In this document: piece after piece, positions 42,695 through 51,277 of the stretch
Layout of the letters: every line of letters starts with the position of its first letter
Numbering within the stretch: the first letter of the stretch is position 1
Assembly: GCA_050014015.1 (NCBI GenBank)
Contig: JBEKEC010000011.1
Coordinates: 1 to 64,000, forward strand
From: PALSA-1353 sp050014015
Lineage (GTDB): Bacteria; Planctomycetota; Phycisphaerae; Tepidisphaerales; Tepidisphaeraceae
Reading direction: 5' to 3'
Length of the DNA stretch: 64,000 bases
Translations under genes and position numbers: made by a program
Notes under the pieces: generated by a model
What the model was told of the DNA's origin: nothing
Databases searched by the model: none
What the model saw: the letters and a program-made list of their open reading frames with translations, nothing else

Positions 42695-44491
42695 TTAATT
42701 CCGCCCCAAATGAATCGCCAGCACCGTCACGTCCGCCGGCGTGATCCCGCTGATGCGCAGCGCCTGTCCCAAAGATCGCGGCGTGAACTTCGCCAGTTTC
42801 TGCCTCGCTTCGTTCCGCAGCCCGACAACCCGTGAATAATCCGTGGCCGCGGGAATCAATTTCGATTCCAGCTTCGCCAGCCGTTCGATGTCACGGTCCT
42901 GCCGGGCGATGTAACCCTCGTACTTGATCCGAATCTCCAGCAATTGGGCAACCTCCGGCGAGATGGCGGCCAATTCCGGCCAGCGCTCTTTCAAATCATC
43001 CCACCGAACCTGGGGCTTGCGAAGATCCTCATCGGCGTGAAGATCTCGCAGTATCCCCTCGCCCGCCTCGACCGCCCGCCGCCGCGCGTTGAACGGTATC
43101 CATCGGGCGTCATCGACCAATCCGATCTGCCGCCCGATCCCCGTCAGCCGCTCGTCCGCGTTGTCGCTCCGCAATTGCAGCCGATGTTCCGCCCGGCTCG
43201 TGAACATGCGGTACGGCTCCGTCGGTGGTTTGGTTACCAGATCGTCCACCAGCACCCCGATGTATGCCTGATCGCGGCGAAGCACAAAATCCGCGTTCCC
43301 CCCGCCGGCATATCGCGCCGCGTTGATCCCCGCGACGATCCCCTGTGCCGCCGCCTCTTCGTATCCGCTCGTGCCGTTGATCTGCCCAGCCAGAAACAGC
43401 CCCGGCACGCGCTTGGTTTGCAGCGTGCTCTGAATTTGCGTGGGCCAGACCATGTCGTATTCCACGGCATACCCGTGCCGCAGGATTTTCGCGTTTTCCA
43501 ATCCCGGGATCAGCCGAACGATCGCTTCCTGCACGTCCGCCGGCAGTGACGTGCTGATTCCGTTGCAGTAGATTTCATCCGTGTCTAATCCCTCCGGCTC
43601 AAGAAAAATCTGATGCCGATCCTTGGCGGCAAATCGCACGACCTTGTCCTCGATGCTCGGGCAATACCGCGGCCCGGTGCTTTGAATCTGCCCGCTGTAC
43701 ATCGGAGCGCGATGCAGGTTTTCCCGAATGATCTGATGCACCCGCGCGTTGGTCCCGGTAATCCAGCACTGCATCTGCGCCAACGGCGGCGCGAAGTTCC
43801 CGCGATATTCATTCAGATACGAAAATGCCGCCGGCTTCTCGTCGCCCGGCTGGGATTCCAGAACCGAGAAATTGACCGATTGCCGCCCAAGCCGCGGCGG
43901 CGTCCCGGTCTTGAGCCGCCCCATTTCCAACCCCAGCTTCTGCAACGACGCGGAAAGGCCCGTTGCCGCCGCTTCCCCAACCCGGCCGCCGGCCGTTTGC
44001 TTCTCGCCCGTGTGCATCAATCCGCGCAGGAACGTCCCCGTGGTCACGACGACGGCCCGGCAACGCAGCGCCGTCCCATCCTTCAACTCAACCCCGCAAA
44101 TCGCCGGTGAAGCGAGAATCTCCGCAACCTCACCCCGCAGAATCGTCAATCCCGGACACGTCCCCAGCAGTTCCTGAACCCGTCTGGCATATTTATATTT
44201 GTCGGCCTGTGCCCGCGGCCCCCACACGGCCGGGCCTTTCGACCGATTCAGCATCCGAAACTGAATTCCCGTATCATCCGTCGCCAGCCCCATCAGCCCG
44301 CCCAGCGCGTCGATCTCCCGCACCATCTGCCCCTTGGCCAATCCCCCGATGGCCGGATTGCACGACATCTGCCCGATCTTCCCCGGGTCCATCGTAATCA
44401 GCGCGACGTTGGCGCCGAGCCTGCTTGCGGCCCAGGCGGCCTCCGCGCCGGCGTGACCGCCGCCGATGATGATGATGTCGAAATCGGCCAT
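42695..44491 (-). CDS. mnmG: tRNA uridine-5-carboxymethylaminomethyl(34) synthesis enzyme MnmG
   Basis: A 598-residue FAD protein that, with MnmE, builds the cmnm5U34 modification in the wobble position of certain tRNAs. The FAD-binding motif IIIIGGGHAGAEAA is at residues 6-19. Typical later blocks are present: MSCNPAIGGLAKGQMVREIDALGG, GTFLRG, ARAGANNT-free substrate region PRYCPSIEDKVVRF, and GQINGTSGYEEAAAQG. The start at 44491 gives the standard MADFDIIIIGGG; the upstream open frame is non-coding in this frame. Its first 94 bases overlap the 3' end of the membrane protein gene on the same strand. No mnmE is in the window. Confidence 0.95.
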   Translation of the reverse strand: MADFDIIIIGGGHAGAEAAWAASRLGANVALITMDPGKIGQMSCNPAIGGLAKGQMVREIDALGGLMGLATDDTGIQFRMLNRSKGPAVWGPRAQADKYKYARRVQELLGTCPGLTILRGEVAEILASPAICGVELKDGTALRCRAVVVTTGTFLRGLMHTGEKQTAGGRVGEAAATGLSASLQKLGLEMGRLKTGTPPRLGRQSVNFSVLESQPGDEKPAAFSYLNEYRGNFAPPLAQMQCWITGTNARVHQIIRENLHRAPMYSGQIQSTGPRYCPSIEDKVVRFAAKDRHQIFLEPEGLDTDEIYCNGISTSLPADVQEAIVRLIPGLENAKILRHGYAVEYDMVWPTQIQSTLQTKRVPGLFLAGQINGTSGYEEAAAQGIVAGINAARYAGGGNADFVLRRDQAYIGVLVDDLVTKPPTEPYRMFTSRAEHRLQLRSDNADERLTGIGRQIGLVDDARWIPFNARRRAVEAGEGILRDLHADEDLRKPQVRWDDLKERWPELAAISPEVAQLLEIRIKYEGYIARQDRDIERLAKLESKLIPAATDYSRVVGLRNEARQKLAKFTPRSLGQALRISGITPADVTVLAIHLGRN

Positions 44492-46200
44492 TCCAGGATT
44501 ACCGCATCCCCCAACTCGTCGTGCCAAAGGACGGGCTCGGCATTATAGGAATGCGCCGCACGCATCGCCACAATGATCATATCCGGCGAATCCGGCGGGA
44601 TTTGACCCGACAGAATCAGCCCAATTCGCTCTCCTTCCGGATGATAATCCAGCAGCGGCTCGGAAACCGGCAGCGCCACCAGCGCGGTCTTTCGCCAGCA
44701 GAGGTACGTCGCCCAAACGCCGACGTTGTCCACAACCGTCCGTGACGGCGTGTTCCGCTGGATCCATTCGCAAGCCTGAAAAAATTCCGCCGGCGGATCG
44801 GACAATGTTGCCATTGCCATCCAACGTGGCGCATCGGCCGCCATCGCGACCATGACGAAGAAAATGCAGATCCAACTTCTGACGCGGAAATGACTCTGGA
44901 CATATGACACCGCGCCGGCGGCGAAAATGGGAAGAAAGTAATTCAGATCGGCCAGGAATCGCGAAGGAGTGAAAAACGTAAACGCGGCCCGGTGCATCGC
45001 GCCAAGAGCCATGGGAATGACGTCCTCGCCGATGACGAACATGACGGCGAGGCTGATCGAAGCGATCGCCACGATCGGATGGCATCGGACCTTGCGCGCC
45101 AGGCAAAGGGCGATTCCGAAAATCGCGCCCGCAGCCAGCGCATATCCAAACTCTCCCGGCAGTCGAAGGATCGGAAGTATATCTTCGCCTCCGGCCGCCA
45201 TGCCGGTTGAATGGAAGTTGCTGAAGTGCATCGCATAAGGCAGAAGAAAAAACGCATCCAGCACGGCCCCGCCGACCGCCGCGGCCGCAAGCAGCCGCCA
45301 GGGCTTTTTGCCGTACATCTGCCAAAGAATGATGAACAACAGAATGACCGAGCCCACGACCATCACGTGATGATGCACCAGAACCATCGCCGCGAAGCAG
45401 ATTGCCATGGCAAGCCCCCCTCTTCCCCTCCCCATGTACTCAGGGGGAGGGTTAGGGTGGGGGTTTCCTTGGATGGACAACATAGTCAGGAAAAGCAGCA
45501 TCGCCAATTCGTTGGGCAATCCGCCCCATCGGAAGTAATCGATGCTGCCATACCACGCCCACAGCCCGTATATGGCCGCGGAGTAGAGGGCCGTGAGCGG
45601 ACTATCCGTAACCCGCCGGGCAAAGACGTAAATCTGCCCCGTCGTCAAAACTCCCAAAAGCGGGATGAGGTCCTTGAACGTCGTATGCAACGGCAGGCCC
45701 GCCAGGGCCGACAGCACCACCACCAGCACGTGACTCCCGGTCGGATAATTGAGTGGGATGCCGGCGAACGGCCAATGGTCGATCGCATGATGTGAGATTT
45801 GAATTTGCCTGGCCAAAATGAGATGAAACGTCGGATCGAGCGTCCCCGGCGGCAGAACCAGCGGCAGTGCGATCGCCAGCCGGCTCGCCCCCACCGCCAC
45901 AAGCACCACAACCATCCAGATCTGTGCCGCTTTCTCTCCGTTGCTGGTTTGTCTGCGCAGGAATTTCAGCCGCCAGCCGATACAAACAACCGTGAACACC
46001 CCCCAGATCGGATAGAACCACCGCAGATCAAATTGGCTGACGGCGGATGCGAGATACACCACCGCGGCCAAGCCGAGGCAGCTTCCGATGGCGCATCTTT
46101 CCAGGACGTTTTGGCCGAGTGACAAGGCCCGCGCCAGGCAGATTCCCGGGACGAGCAGGATCAGCGCCCCGCCCAAAAAGCGGACCAACTCCATCGCCAT
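44398..46200 (-). CDS. Multi-pass membrane protein, GT-C-like, hypothetical
   Basis: A 600-residue protein with about twelve to fourteen membrane segments, a pattern resembling membrane glycosyltransferases, but no catalytic motif is certain. DPTFHLILARQI in an early loop may be the acidic first-loop motif. Residues about 246-260 (NPHPNPPPEYMGRGRGG) are a translated family B repeat inserted in frame between two membrane segments. The soluble end (about 490-570) includes CEWIQRNTPSRTVVDN. The last 30 or so residues run under the start of mnmG and are low-complexity, so the natural end may have been lost. The ATG at 46200 is followed by a second ATG two codons on. Confidence 0.7.
   Translation of the reverse strand: MAMELVRFLGGALILLVPGICLARALSLGQNVLERCAIGSCLGLAAVVYLASAVSQFDLRWFYPIWGVFTVVCIGWRLKFLRRQTSNGEKAAQIWMVVVLVAVGASRLAIALPLVLPPGTLDPTFHLILARQIQISHHAIDHWPFAGIPLNYPTGSHVLVVVLSALAGLPLHTTFKDLIPLLGVLTTGQIYVFARRVTDSPLTALYSAAIYGLWAWYGSIDYFRWGGLPNELAMLLFLTMLSIQGNPHPNPPPEYMGRGRGGLAMAICFAAMVLVHHHVMVVGSVILLFIILWQMYGKKPWRLLAAAAVGGAVLDAFFLLPYAMHFSNFHSTGMAAGGEDILPILRLPGEFGYALAAGAIFGIALCLARKVRCHPIVAIASISLAVMFVIGEDVIPMALGAMHRAAFTFFTPSRFLADLNYFLPIFAAGAVSYVQSHFRVRSWICIFFVMVAMAADAPRWMAMATLSDPPAEFFQACEWIQRNTPSRTVVDNVGVWATYLCWRKTALVALPVSEPLLDYHPEGERIGLILSGQIPPDSPDMIIVAMRAAHSYNAEPVLWHDELGDAVILEWPISTSSSSAAVTPARRPPGPQAGSAPTSR
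45425..45463. repeat. Interspersed repeat, family B, inside a coding region
   Basis: CCCCTCCCC, ATGTACTCA, GGGGGAGGG and the GTTAGGGTGGGGG tail. On the minus strand it is read in frame as NPHPNPPPEYMGRG within the membrane protein gene. Confidence 0.85.
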
Positions 46201-46243
46201 GCGATAACAGTCGGCGAAGAGGAATCAAAATGCAACGGTTCAA

Positions 46244-47047
46244 TCACTGGGCGGGCTGGGACGTGGGCGGCGTTCCGTGCCCGAAATCCCACGGATCGAG
46301 ACCCGATTCGGCACTTGCATCGTTGAGCAGGAGCTTGGTCTCGACGTGCATGTCGAGCATGAGGTAATTCGCCCCGACGGCGATGCCGTGGCGGGTACAG
46401 TCCACCTTTCCCGCAAGGTAGTCGCCGTATTCCATGTAGTAATCCCCAACGGCCGAGACCTTTTCACCCATCAGGATCGCATTCGACGGCGAGGTGTGAT
46501 TGGGAAGAGGCCTGCCGTATTTCTCGTTGTAGTACGCCATGTACGCGTTGAGGATATAGGAATGTCCGCCGTTGGCCGGCGGGTCGGTAATATCCGTGGG
46601 ACAGGTCATGATCGGCGGATTCAATAGATACTGATACGTCCACATCTTGGGCGACTGATTCGGGATGCCGAAGACCACCGTCGTCCAGGTATTGTAAGTA
46701 TATTGATTCCAGTAAGGCTGGTTAGCCGGGTTCAGCACAAGATTGGTCCCGCCATAAAGCCCATTGCTGATCAAGCCGTTGTCACCTGAGTTCTGGTAGT
46801 AAACCTGCTGGGTATCCCATCCCATGCTTGTAGGAAACAGGAAGCCGCCGTTCTCATCGGCGTACATCAGCAGCGCCAATCCCACTTGCCGCAGGTTGCT
46901 TTGGCATTGAACCGTTTCCGCCTGCCTGCGGGCGCGCGTCAGCGAAGGCAACAGAATCGAAATCAATACCGCGATGATCCCGATGACCACCAGAAGTTCC
47001 ACGAGCGTGAACCCCGCCCGAATGCGATTTTTTTGCCGATTGCCCAC
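46244..47047 (-). CDS. Prepilin-type N-terminal cleavage/methylation domain protein
   Basis: A 267-residue type II secretion/type IV pilin-like protein. The leader ends in AG|FTLVELLVVIGIIAVLISI, with cleavage after G12 and the conserved glutamate at position 5 of the mature protein (E17). This class is very abundant in planctomycetes and the C-terminal part usually carries H-x9-DG. Here the corresponding place reads RHGIAVGANYLMLDMHV, with methionine replacing the glycine. The body is tyrosine- and asparagine-rich. Such pseudopilins probably build surface fibres or secretion pistons. A perfect 24-base palindrome lies just upstream of the start. Confidence 0.85.
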   Translation of the reverse strand: MGNRQKNRIRAGFTLVELLVVIGIIAVLISILLPSLTRARRQAETVQCQSNLRQVGLALLMYADENGGFLFPTSMGWDTQQVYYQNSGDNGLISNGLYGGTNLVLNPANQPYWNQYTYNTWTTVVFGIPNQSPKMWTYQYLLNPPIMTCPTDITDPPANGGHSYILNAYMAYYNEKYGRPLPNHTSPSNAILMGEKVSAVGDYYMEYGDYLAGKVDCTRHGIAVGANYLMLDMHVETKLLLNDASAESGLDPWDFGHGTPPTSQPAQ

Positions 47048-47066
47048 GACCGACGACCTCCCTCGA

Positions 47067-47090
47067 AGCCCCGGATGTACATCCGGGGCT
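47067..47090. repeat. Perfect 24-base palindrome
   Basis: AGCCCCGGATGT followed directly by its exact reverse complement, 20 bases upstream of the prepilin gene's start. It could be an operator, a hairpin in the leader, or another interspersed palindrome. Confidence 0.7.
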
Positions 47091-47276
47091 TTGATTCTAC
47101 TCTAATTGACGTTGACCGCCAAAGTCTCTTTCACGCAAATGCTCCCGCAAGCTCCCCCGCCTATCAAATGTCCGCTCCGGCCGCCGGCAGGACCGGTTTT
47201 TACGTTTTTTCGCTCATCCGCGCCCATTACCGCCCGCCCATTCGGCAATCCGCCCCTCGCCTGTTACGATTTGGCC

Positions 47277-48902
47277 GTGAATAGCTCTGATGCCAGTGGA
47301 GGGCAAGCCCTCCACGCCGGTTGGCGCGGAAAGGGCTTCGCCCTCAGCTGGCGCTGGGGACCGGCCCTGTTCAGCGCCCTTCTGGCTTTGGCGTTATATG
47401 CCGTCACCCTTGGCGGAACCTACGTCTATGACGACGCCGTCATCGTGGGGCTCGACGACCGCGTCAGGAATCCCAAATTGTGGGGGCAATTCTGGACCCG
47501 CGACTGGTTCAACGGCGCCTTGGACAACCTCTACCGGCCCTTGGTTTCCCAATCCTTCGGACTTCAATGGTGGCTCCACGGCGACCGGGTCTGGGCATTC
47601 CATCTCGTCAACGTCCTGCTCCACGCCGGCGCATCGGCGCTCGTCGCGGAGCTGGGGCGCAGATTGGCAAACTGGCGCGTCGGACTCTTCGCCGGATTGC
47701 TCTTCGCCTGCCATCCCATCCATAGCGAAGCGGTCGCCGGCCTCGTCGGACGCGCGGAACTCGCCTGCGCCGTCGGCCTTTTCGGAGCCATGGTCCTGTT
47801 CCTCAAGCAACCCATGACCCTGCCCCGCGCCTGGGCGATCTTCGCGCTGGGCCTGCTCGCCATGCTCTCCAAGGAGCAGGGATTGCTTCTTCCCGCCCTT
47901 CTGGCCAGCCTTATTCCGGCCCGCCGTGCATTGTTTCCAACTTCTACGCAAACGACGCCCGATCGGCGCCACGCCCAGCGGCAGGCCATGCTCCTGACGT
48001 TTGCCCTGGTGATCTGGTCCGCCAGCGCTTTGATCGTCCTGCGGGAAGAAATCCTTAAATTGAGATTCGAATGGGAGCGTGGATTCCTCGACATCGCCAT
48101 GCAACCGCTGATCAAGTCACCGCCGGCCGACCGCTGGCTCATTCCCCTCGGCATGCTCGGAAGATATTTCCAGCTCACGATCGTGCCGGCCAAACTTTCC
48201 ATCGATTACGGGCTGACGGTCATCGGATCGACCATCAGCCGGAACGATCCGTGGATTTATATCGGCGCCGCCGTGCTGGTTGCCGGAATCGTCGGCGCCG
48301 CCATCTGCCTTTACCTCCGAAAATGGGTCACGCTGTTTTGCCTCCTCGCTATGGGATTAACGTACGCCCCGGCCTCTAACGTCGTGATCCTCTCCGCAGT
48401 CTTCGGCGAGCGGCTGATGTACCTGCCATCCGCCTTCTTTCTCATCCTTCTGGCAACGGGTCTGACCCGCCTGCCGCGGCCCGCGGCCAACGCTTTGCTC
48501 GTCCTGCTCCTGGTCTTGGGATGTCTGCGCACCTGGACGTACGTGCAGAAATGGAACGACCGCGACGCCTTTTACCAATACTCCCTGATCCAGCAGCCCA
48601 AATCCCTCAAAATCCATCTCCTGCTGGCCGATGCGGATTACGAGAAGGGCCAATTGTCCGATGCCCGGCGGATCATGAACGACGCCGAAACCCTCTATCC
48701 CGACTATTGGCAACTCTGGAAAATGTCCGCCATCATCGAGCAGAAGGCCGGCAACTGGAACGCAGCCGTCGCCGATTGGAAGCGAGCTTTCGATCTCTGC
48801 CCGGCCGTGCCGATCGAAACACAAATGATAAACGCCATGAGCATGCTGCAAAAGCAGCAGGCGACGACCAGCCGCGGCCTGCCCACTTCAGCGGGCAGGT
48901 GA
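47277..48902 (+). CDS. TMTC-like membrane protein with C-terminal TPR repeats
   Basis: A 541-residue protein. About ten membrane segments (residues about 25-440) carry the first-loop acidic motif YVYDDAVIVG and FACHPIHSEAVAGLVGRAEL, a signature of TMTC/DUF1736-type O-mannosyltransferase-like proteins. PASNVVILSAVFGERLMYLPSAF is also typical. Residues about 450-530 form two or three TPR-like repeats (LADADYEKGQLSDARRIMND, WKMSAIIEQKAGNWNAAVAD). The GTG at 47277 is chosen; the open frame from 47106 reads as non-coding. The first residues (SDASGGQALHAGW) include a palindrome read in frame. The substrate is unknown. Confidence 0.75.
   Translation: MNSSDASGGQALHAGWRGKGFALSWRWGPALFSALLALALYAVTLGGTYVYDDAVIVGLDDRVRNPKLWGQFWTRDWFNGALDNLYRPLVSQSFGLQWWLHGDRVWAFHLVNVLLHAGASALVAELGRRLANWRVGLFAGLLFACHPIHSEAVAGLVGRAELACAVGLFGAMVLFLKQPMTLPRAWAIFALGLLAMLSKEQGLLLPALLASLIPARRALFPTSTQTTPDRRHAQRQAMLLTFALVIWSASALIVLREEILKLRFEWERGFLDIAMQPLIKSPPADRWLIPLGMLGRYFQLTIVPAKLSIDYGLTVIGSTISRNDPWIYIGAAVLVAGIVGAAICLYLRKWVTLFCLLAMGLTYAPASNVVILSAVFGERLMYLPSAFFLILLATGLTRLPRPAANALLVLLLVLGCLRTWTYVQKWNDRDAFYQYSLIQQPKSLKIHLLLADADYEKGQLSDARRIMNDAETLYPDYWQLWKMSAIIEQKAGNWNAAVADWKRAFDLCPAVPIETQMINAMSMLQKQQATTSRGLPTSAGR
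47296..47315. repeat. Palindrome with GCAAGC centre, in frame at a gene's 5' end
   Basis: GTGGAGGGC, AA, GCCCTCCAC. It encodes SGGQALH near the start of the TMTC-like protein. The centre GGCAAGCC is shared in style with the palindromes at 54018 and 39746. Confidence 0.7.
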
Positions 48903-48954
48903 CATAGTTATTCAAAAGTGTCGATTCTCAAACAGCTTCCAAACCCCATCCACG

Positions 48955-49023
48955 GTGCGTGGCACTTGCTGCAAAGCATTTCCCCCCTCCCCATGTACTC
49001 AGGGGGAGGGTTGGGGTGGGGGT
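48955..49023. repeat. Interspersed repeat, family B, long copy
   Basis: The fullest copy: GCGTGGCACTTGCTGCAAAG, then the CCCTCCCC/GGGGAGGG palindrome and the GGTTGGGGTGGGGG tail. The lead part is shared with the truncated copy at 29470 and, more loosely, with 29876, which sets the unit at about 65 bases. It lies between the TMTC-like gene and the 3' end of tilS. Confidence 0.8.
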
Positions 49024-49058
49024 TGAGCCTCGGCTGGCCCCACCCGGTTGCGTTTGCC

Positions 49059-49982
49059 TCACCGCTCCCGGCTGATCCAGCCGGAGCGGCGCCGGACGAC
49101 GATGCCGGCGGGGAACTGTTGTCTGGGCGGGGTGGCGGCGTCGGCGGCAAGGTCACGCAGACGATCCAGCATCGCGGGGGTCAACTCCGCGGGCGCAACG
49201 CCCTGCGACGTCAGCCACCGCCGGGCCGATTCACGCGCCAGCATTCGCGGGCATTCCGCCAACTCGATCGCGGCAAATTTGTCCTTCAGCACCGGTGCGG
49301 TTTTGCGAATCCAATCGGCGTATGCCGCGCAGGCGCGGCCGACGTCCAGCAGCGGCTCGTGCAAATCGGGACGCGATTCGAGGAATTTGCGAACGCGATT
49401 GCGGGCGTATTTTTCCGATCGATTGCTGGCGTCCTCTCGCCATTCCTGGCCCCGGCTTGTTAGAAAATCGCGAAGCGTTTGGCGGCGAATGCCCAGCAAC
49501 GGGCGGAGGATTGTCAGCCCGCCGATTTGACCGCGCGGGCGCATTCCGGCCAGGCCTGCGGCCCGGGAGCCGCGGAGAAGCCGCAGAAGAATCGTCTCGG
49601 CCTGATCGTCCGCCTGATGCGCCAGGATCACCCCGTGCAATTTCTCACGCTCGACGACCCGGCGGAACAGTTCAAGCCGGATCGCCCGATAGCGGGCCGA
49701 CGGGTTTTTCGGCAAAGACACCGACAAAATTCCCGGCTCGATCTGGTCCCGGCGGACGATCGTCGCCGGAATCCCAAGTTTCTCGGCCAATTTCGCCACG
49801 AACTCGGCATCATCCGCGCTCGCCTGCCCGCGGATTTGATGATCCAGATGAACGACGTGCAGGAGGAGTTCAGGCCGCCCATGCAGCAGGAGCAGCAAGG
49901 CCACGCTGTCCGCCCCCCCGCTGACGGCCACGCCCCAGAGGCCGGGGGGAACGTCATTTCCCGTTATTTCTTCCAAATCCAC
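49059..49982 (-). CDS. tilS: tRNA(Ile)-lysidine synthase
   Basis: TilS adds lysine to C34 of a tRNA-Ile so that it reads AUA. The PP-loop ATPase motif SGGADS is at residues 21-26, followed by VHLDHQIRGQASADDAEFV, the family's second block, and LAHQADDQAETILLRLLRGS. At 307 residues it has the catalytic domain and a short linker domain but lacks the long C-terminal domain of the E. coli enzyme, as in several other phyla. The GTG start at 49982 gives MDLEEITGND before the PP-loop. No hpt or ftsH neighbour is visible. Confidence 0.92.
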   Translation of the reverse strand: MDLEEITGNDVPPGLWGVAVSGGADSVALLLLLHGRPELLLHVVHLDHQIRGQASADDAEFVAKLAEKLGIPATIVRRDQIEPGILSVSLPKNPSARYRAIRLELFRRVVEREKLHGVILAHQADDQAETILLRLLRGSRAAGLAGMRPRGQIGGLTILRPLLGIRRQTLRDFLTSRGQEWREDASNRSEKYARNRVRKFLESRPDLHEPLLDVGRACAAYADWIRKTAPVLKDKFAAIELAECPRMLARESARRWLTSQGVAPAELTPAMLDRLRDLAADAATPPRQQFPAGIVVRRRSGWISRER

Positions 49983-50080
49983 GCCGGGTATCGTACCCAG
50001 TCACCCGCCGACGGTCACAGTTGGCGGCGCGGACGCCATCAAAACAACCTGAGAATCAGAATGTCGCCGAAAACAATAAG

Positions 50081-50110
50081 GGCCGCTTGCACCATGCGAC
50101 GCAAGCGGCC
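50081..50110 (-). terminator. Hairpin terminator of the PEP-CTERM gene
   Basis: GGCCGCTTGC and GCAAGCGGCC are exact reverse complements around ten bases. Read on the minus strand the stem is followed by CTTATTGTTTTC. It lies 33 bases past the gene's stop. Confidence 0.65.
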
Positions 50111-50142
50111 AAAATCTCAACGACCTATTGTCCGCGATCGGC

Positions 50143-50991
50143 TTATTTCGCCGCCGATTTACGCCGTCGGGCAAGCAATCCAAGTCCCGCCAAACCCAGC
50201 AGCGATGCGCTGGCCGGTTCGGGAACCACAGTCCCGGAGAAGGTCAGGTTATCGAAGCGCCAGTTGCCGGAGTTGTTGTTGTAGATCACCGTTTTCCCGC
50301 CACTCAATTTCGCGGCGGCGTAATCGTCCACCACGTTGCCGGTTGAATCGAACGCCGAAACCAGACGAATGCCGAAGTTGGGGTCGTTATTGGCTCCGGA
50401 GATGCTGCTCAGATCGACAGTGATCGTCCCCGGCGGTATAGCGGCATTATAAAAATCGTTGGAGGTGGCAATGTAAGTACCCGTGGGGCTGGTACCCCCG
50501 AAGTTGGTCCAACCCGATGCATTGCTGACGTTCGTATTGTATTGGAACTGCAGATCCCGGATTCCCTGCGTGGTGGAATACCAATCGAACGCGAATTGGA
50601 TGTTCTGGTAACCCGCAGTGCTTGAATCCAGTTCCAGTCCCTGCGAGTACTCCGGTGCGCCCGCGCCACCCTGATAGGTAGCCCAACCGTTATCACCGGC
50701 AGGCGACTGCGCACCGCGAATGCGCCAAGTATATTCCGAAAAAGACGGAATGGCGGTACCCGGAGTCGAAAGCACGTCGTCGGACGCAGTATTACCCGTG
50801 TTGTAGGAATTGGTCATTCCCAGAGTCGTGGCCGTGCCTACTCCGGTGGACGGCGATGGACTGTTGTCCGGTGCAGCCACCGTCGCGCTGAAGCTCCATT
50901 GCGTGATAACAGTGGCTGAGGCGCTACGCACGCAAAACGCGCCAAGAGCGGCGGCGGCAAGCACTCCAAAAACCTTCTTCGAGCTTATCAT
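50143..50991 (-). CDS. PEP-CTERM sorting-domain protein
   Basis: A 282-residue exported protein. The signal peptide is about residues 1-26 (FGVLAAAALGAFCVRSASA). The body is a beta-sandwich-like, Asn/Ser/Thr/Gly-rich domain with WSFSATVAAPDNSPS, NIQFAFDWYSTTQGIRDLQF and WRFDNLTFSG, similar in style to choice-of-anchor domains. The end has VVPEPASAS, a hydrophobic stretch and RRRKSAAK, the complete exosortase sorting signal. The ATG at 50991 has GGGGAGGGAG upstream; the frame continues upstream but that part is not signal-like. A hairpin terminator follows the stop. The exosortase must be encoded elsewhere. Confidence 0.88.
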   Translation of the reverse strand: MISSKKVFGVLAAAALGAFCVRSASATVITQWSFSATVAAPDNSPSPSTGVGTATTLGMTNSYNTGNTASDDVLSTPGTAIPSFSEYTWRIRGAQSPAGDNGWATYQGGAGAPEYSQGLELDSSTAGYQNIQFAFDWYSTTQGIRDLQFQYNTNVSNASGWTNFGGTSPTGTYIATSNDFYNAAIPPGTITVDLSSISGANNDPNFGIRLVSAFDSTGNVVDDYAAAKLSGGKTVIYNNNSGNWRFDNLTFSGTVVPEPASASLLGLAGLGLLARRRKSAAK

Positions 50992-51277
50992 TGACTCTCC
51001 CTCCCCTTTGGTGCGGGGAATACGTTGTCTAACTCGGGCGGGATGCGCATTCCGAACATCTCGGAATTGATCGCCCCCAGCCTTTCGCATCGCTTTGACG
51101 CAATCGGGGACCGCGACGCCGCGAACAGCGAGACTGGCAGTCTCAATAAATTTGTTAGTCGGCAATCAGCGTTGAGTTAGCAACGAGGAAATACTCCGTT
51201 AAGAATTAGCTAGCGTGACGGCAGATCGGAGGACTGGCGAAGTTGGGTATTCTTTCCAAGCCGCCGCGCCGAGGATT

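Noticed and set aside
48903..49058. A short frame reading NPHPNPPPEYMGRG near tilS
   Set aside because: It is the translation of a family B repeat and not a gene.
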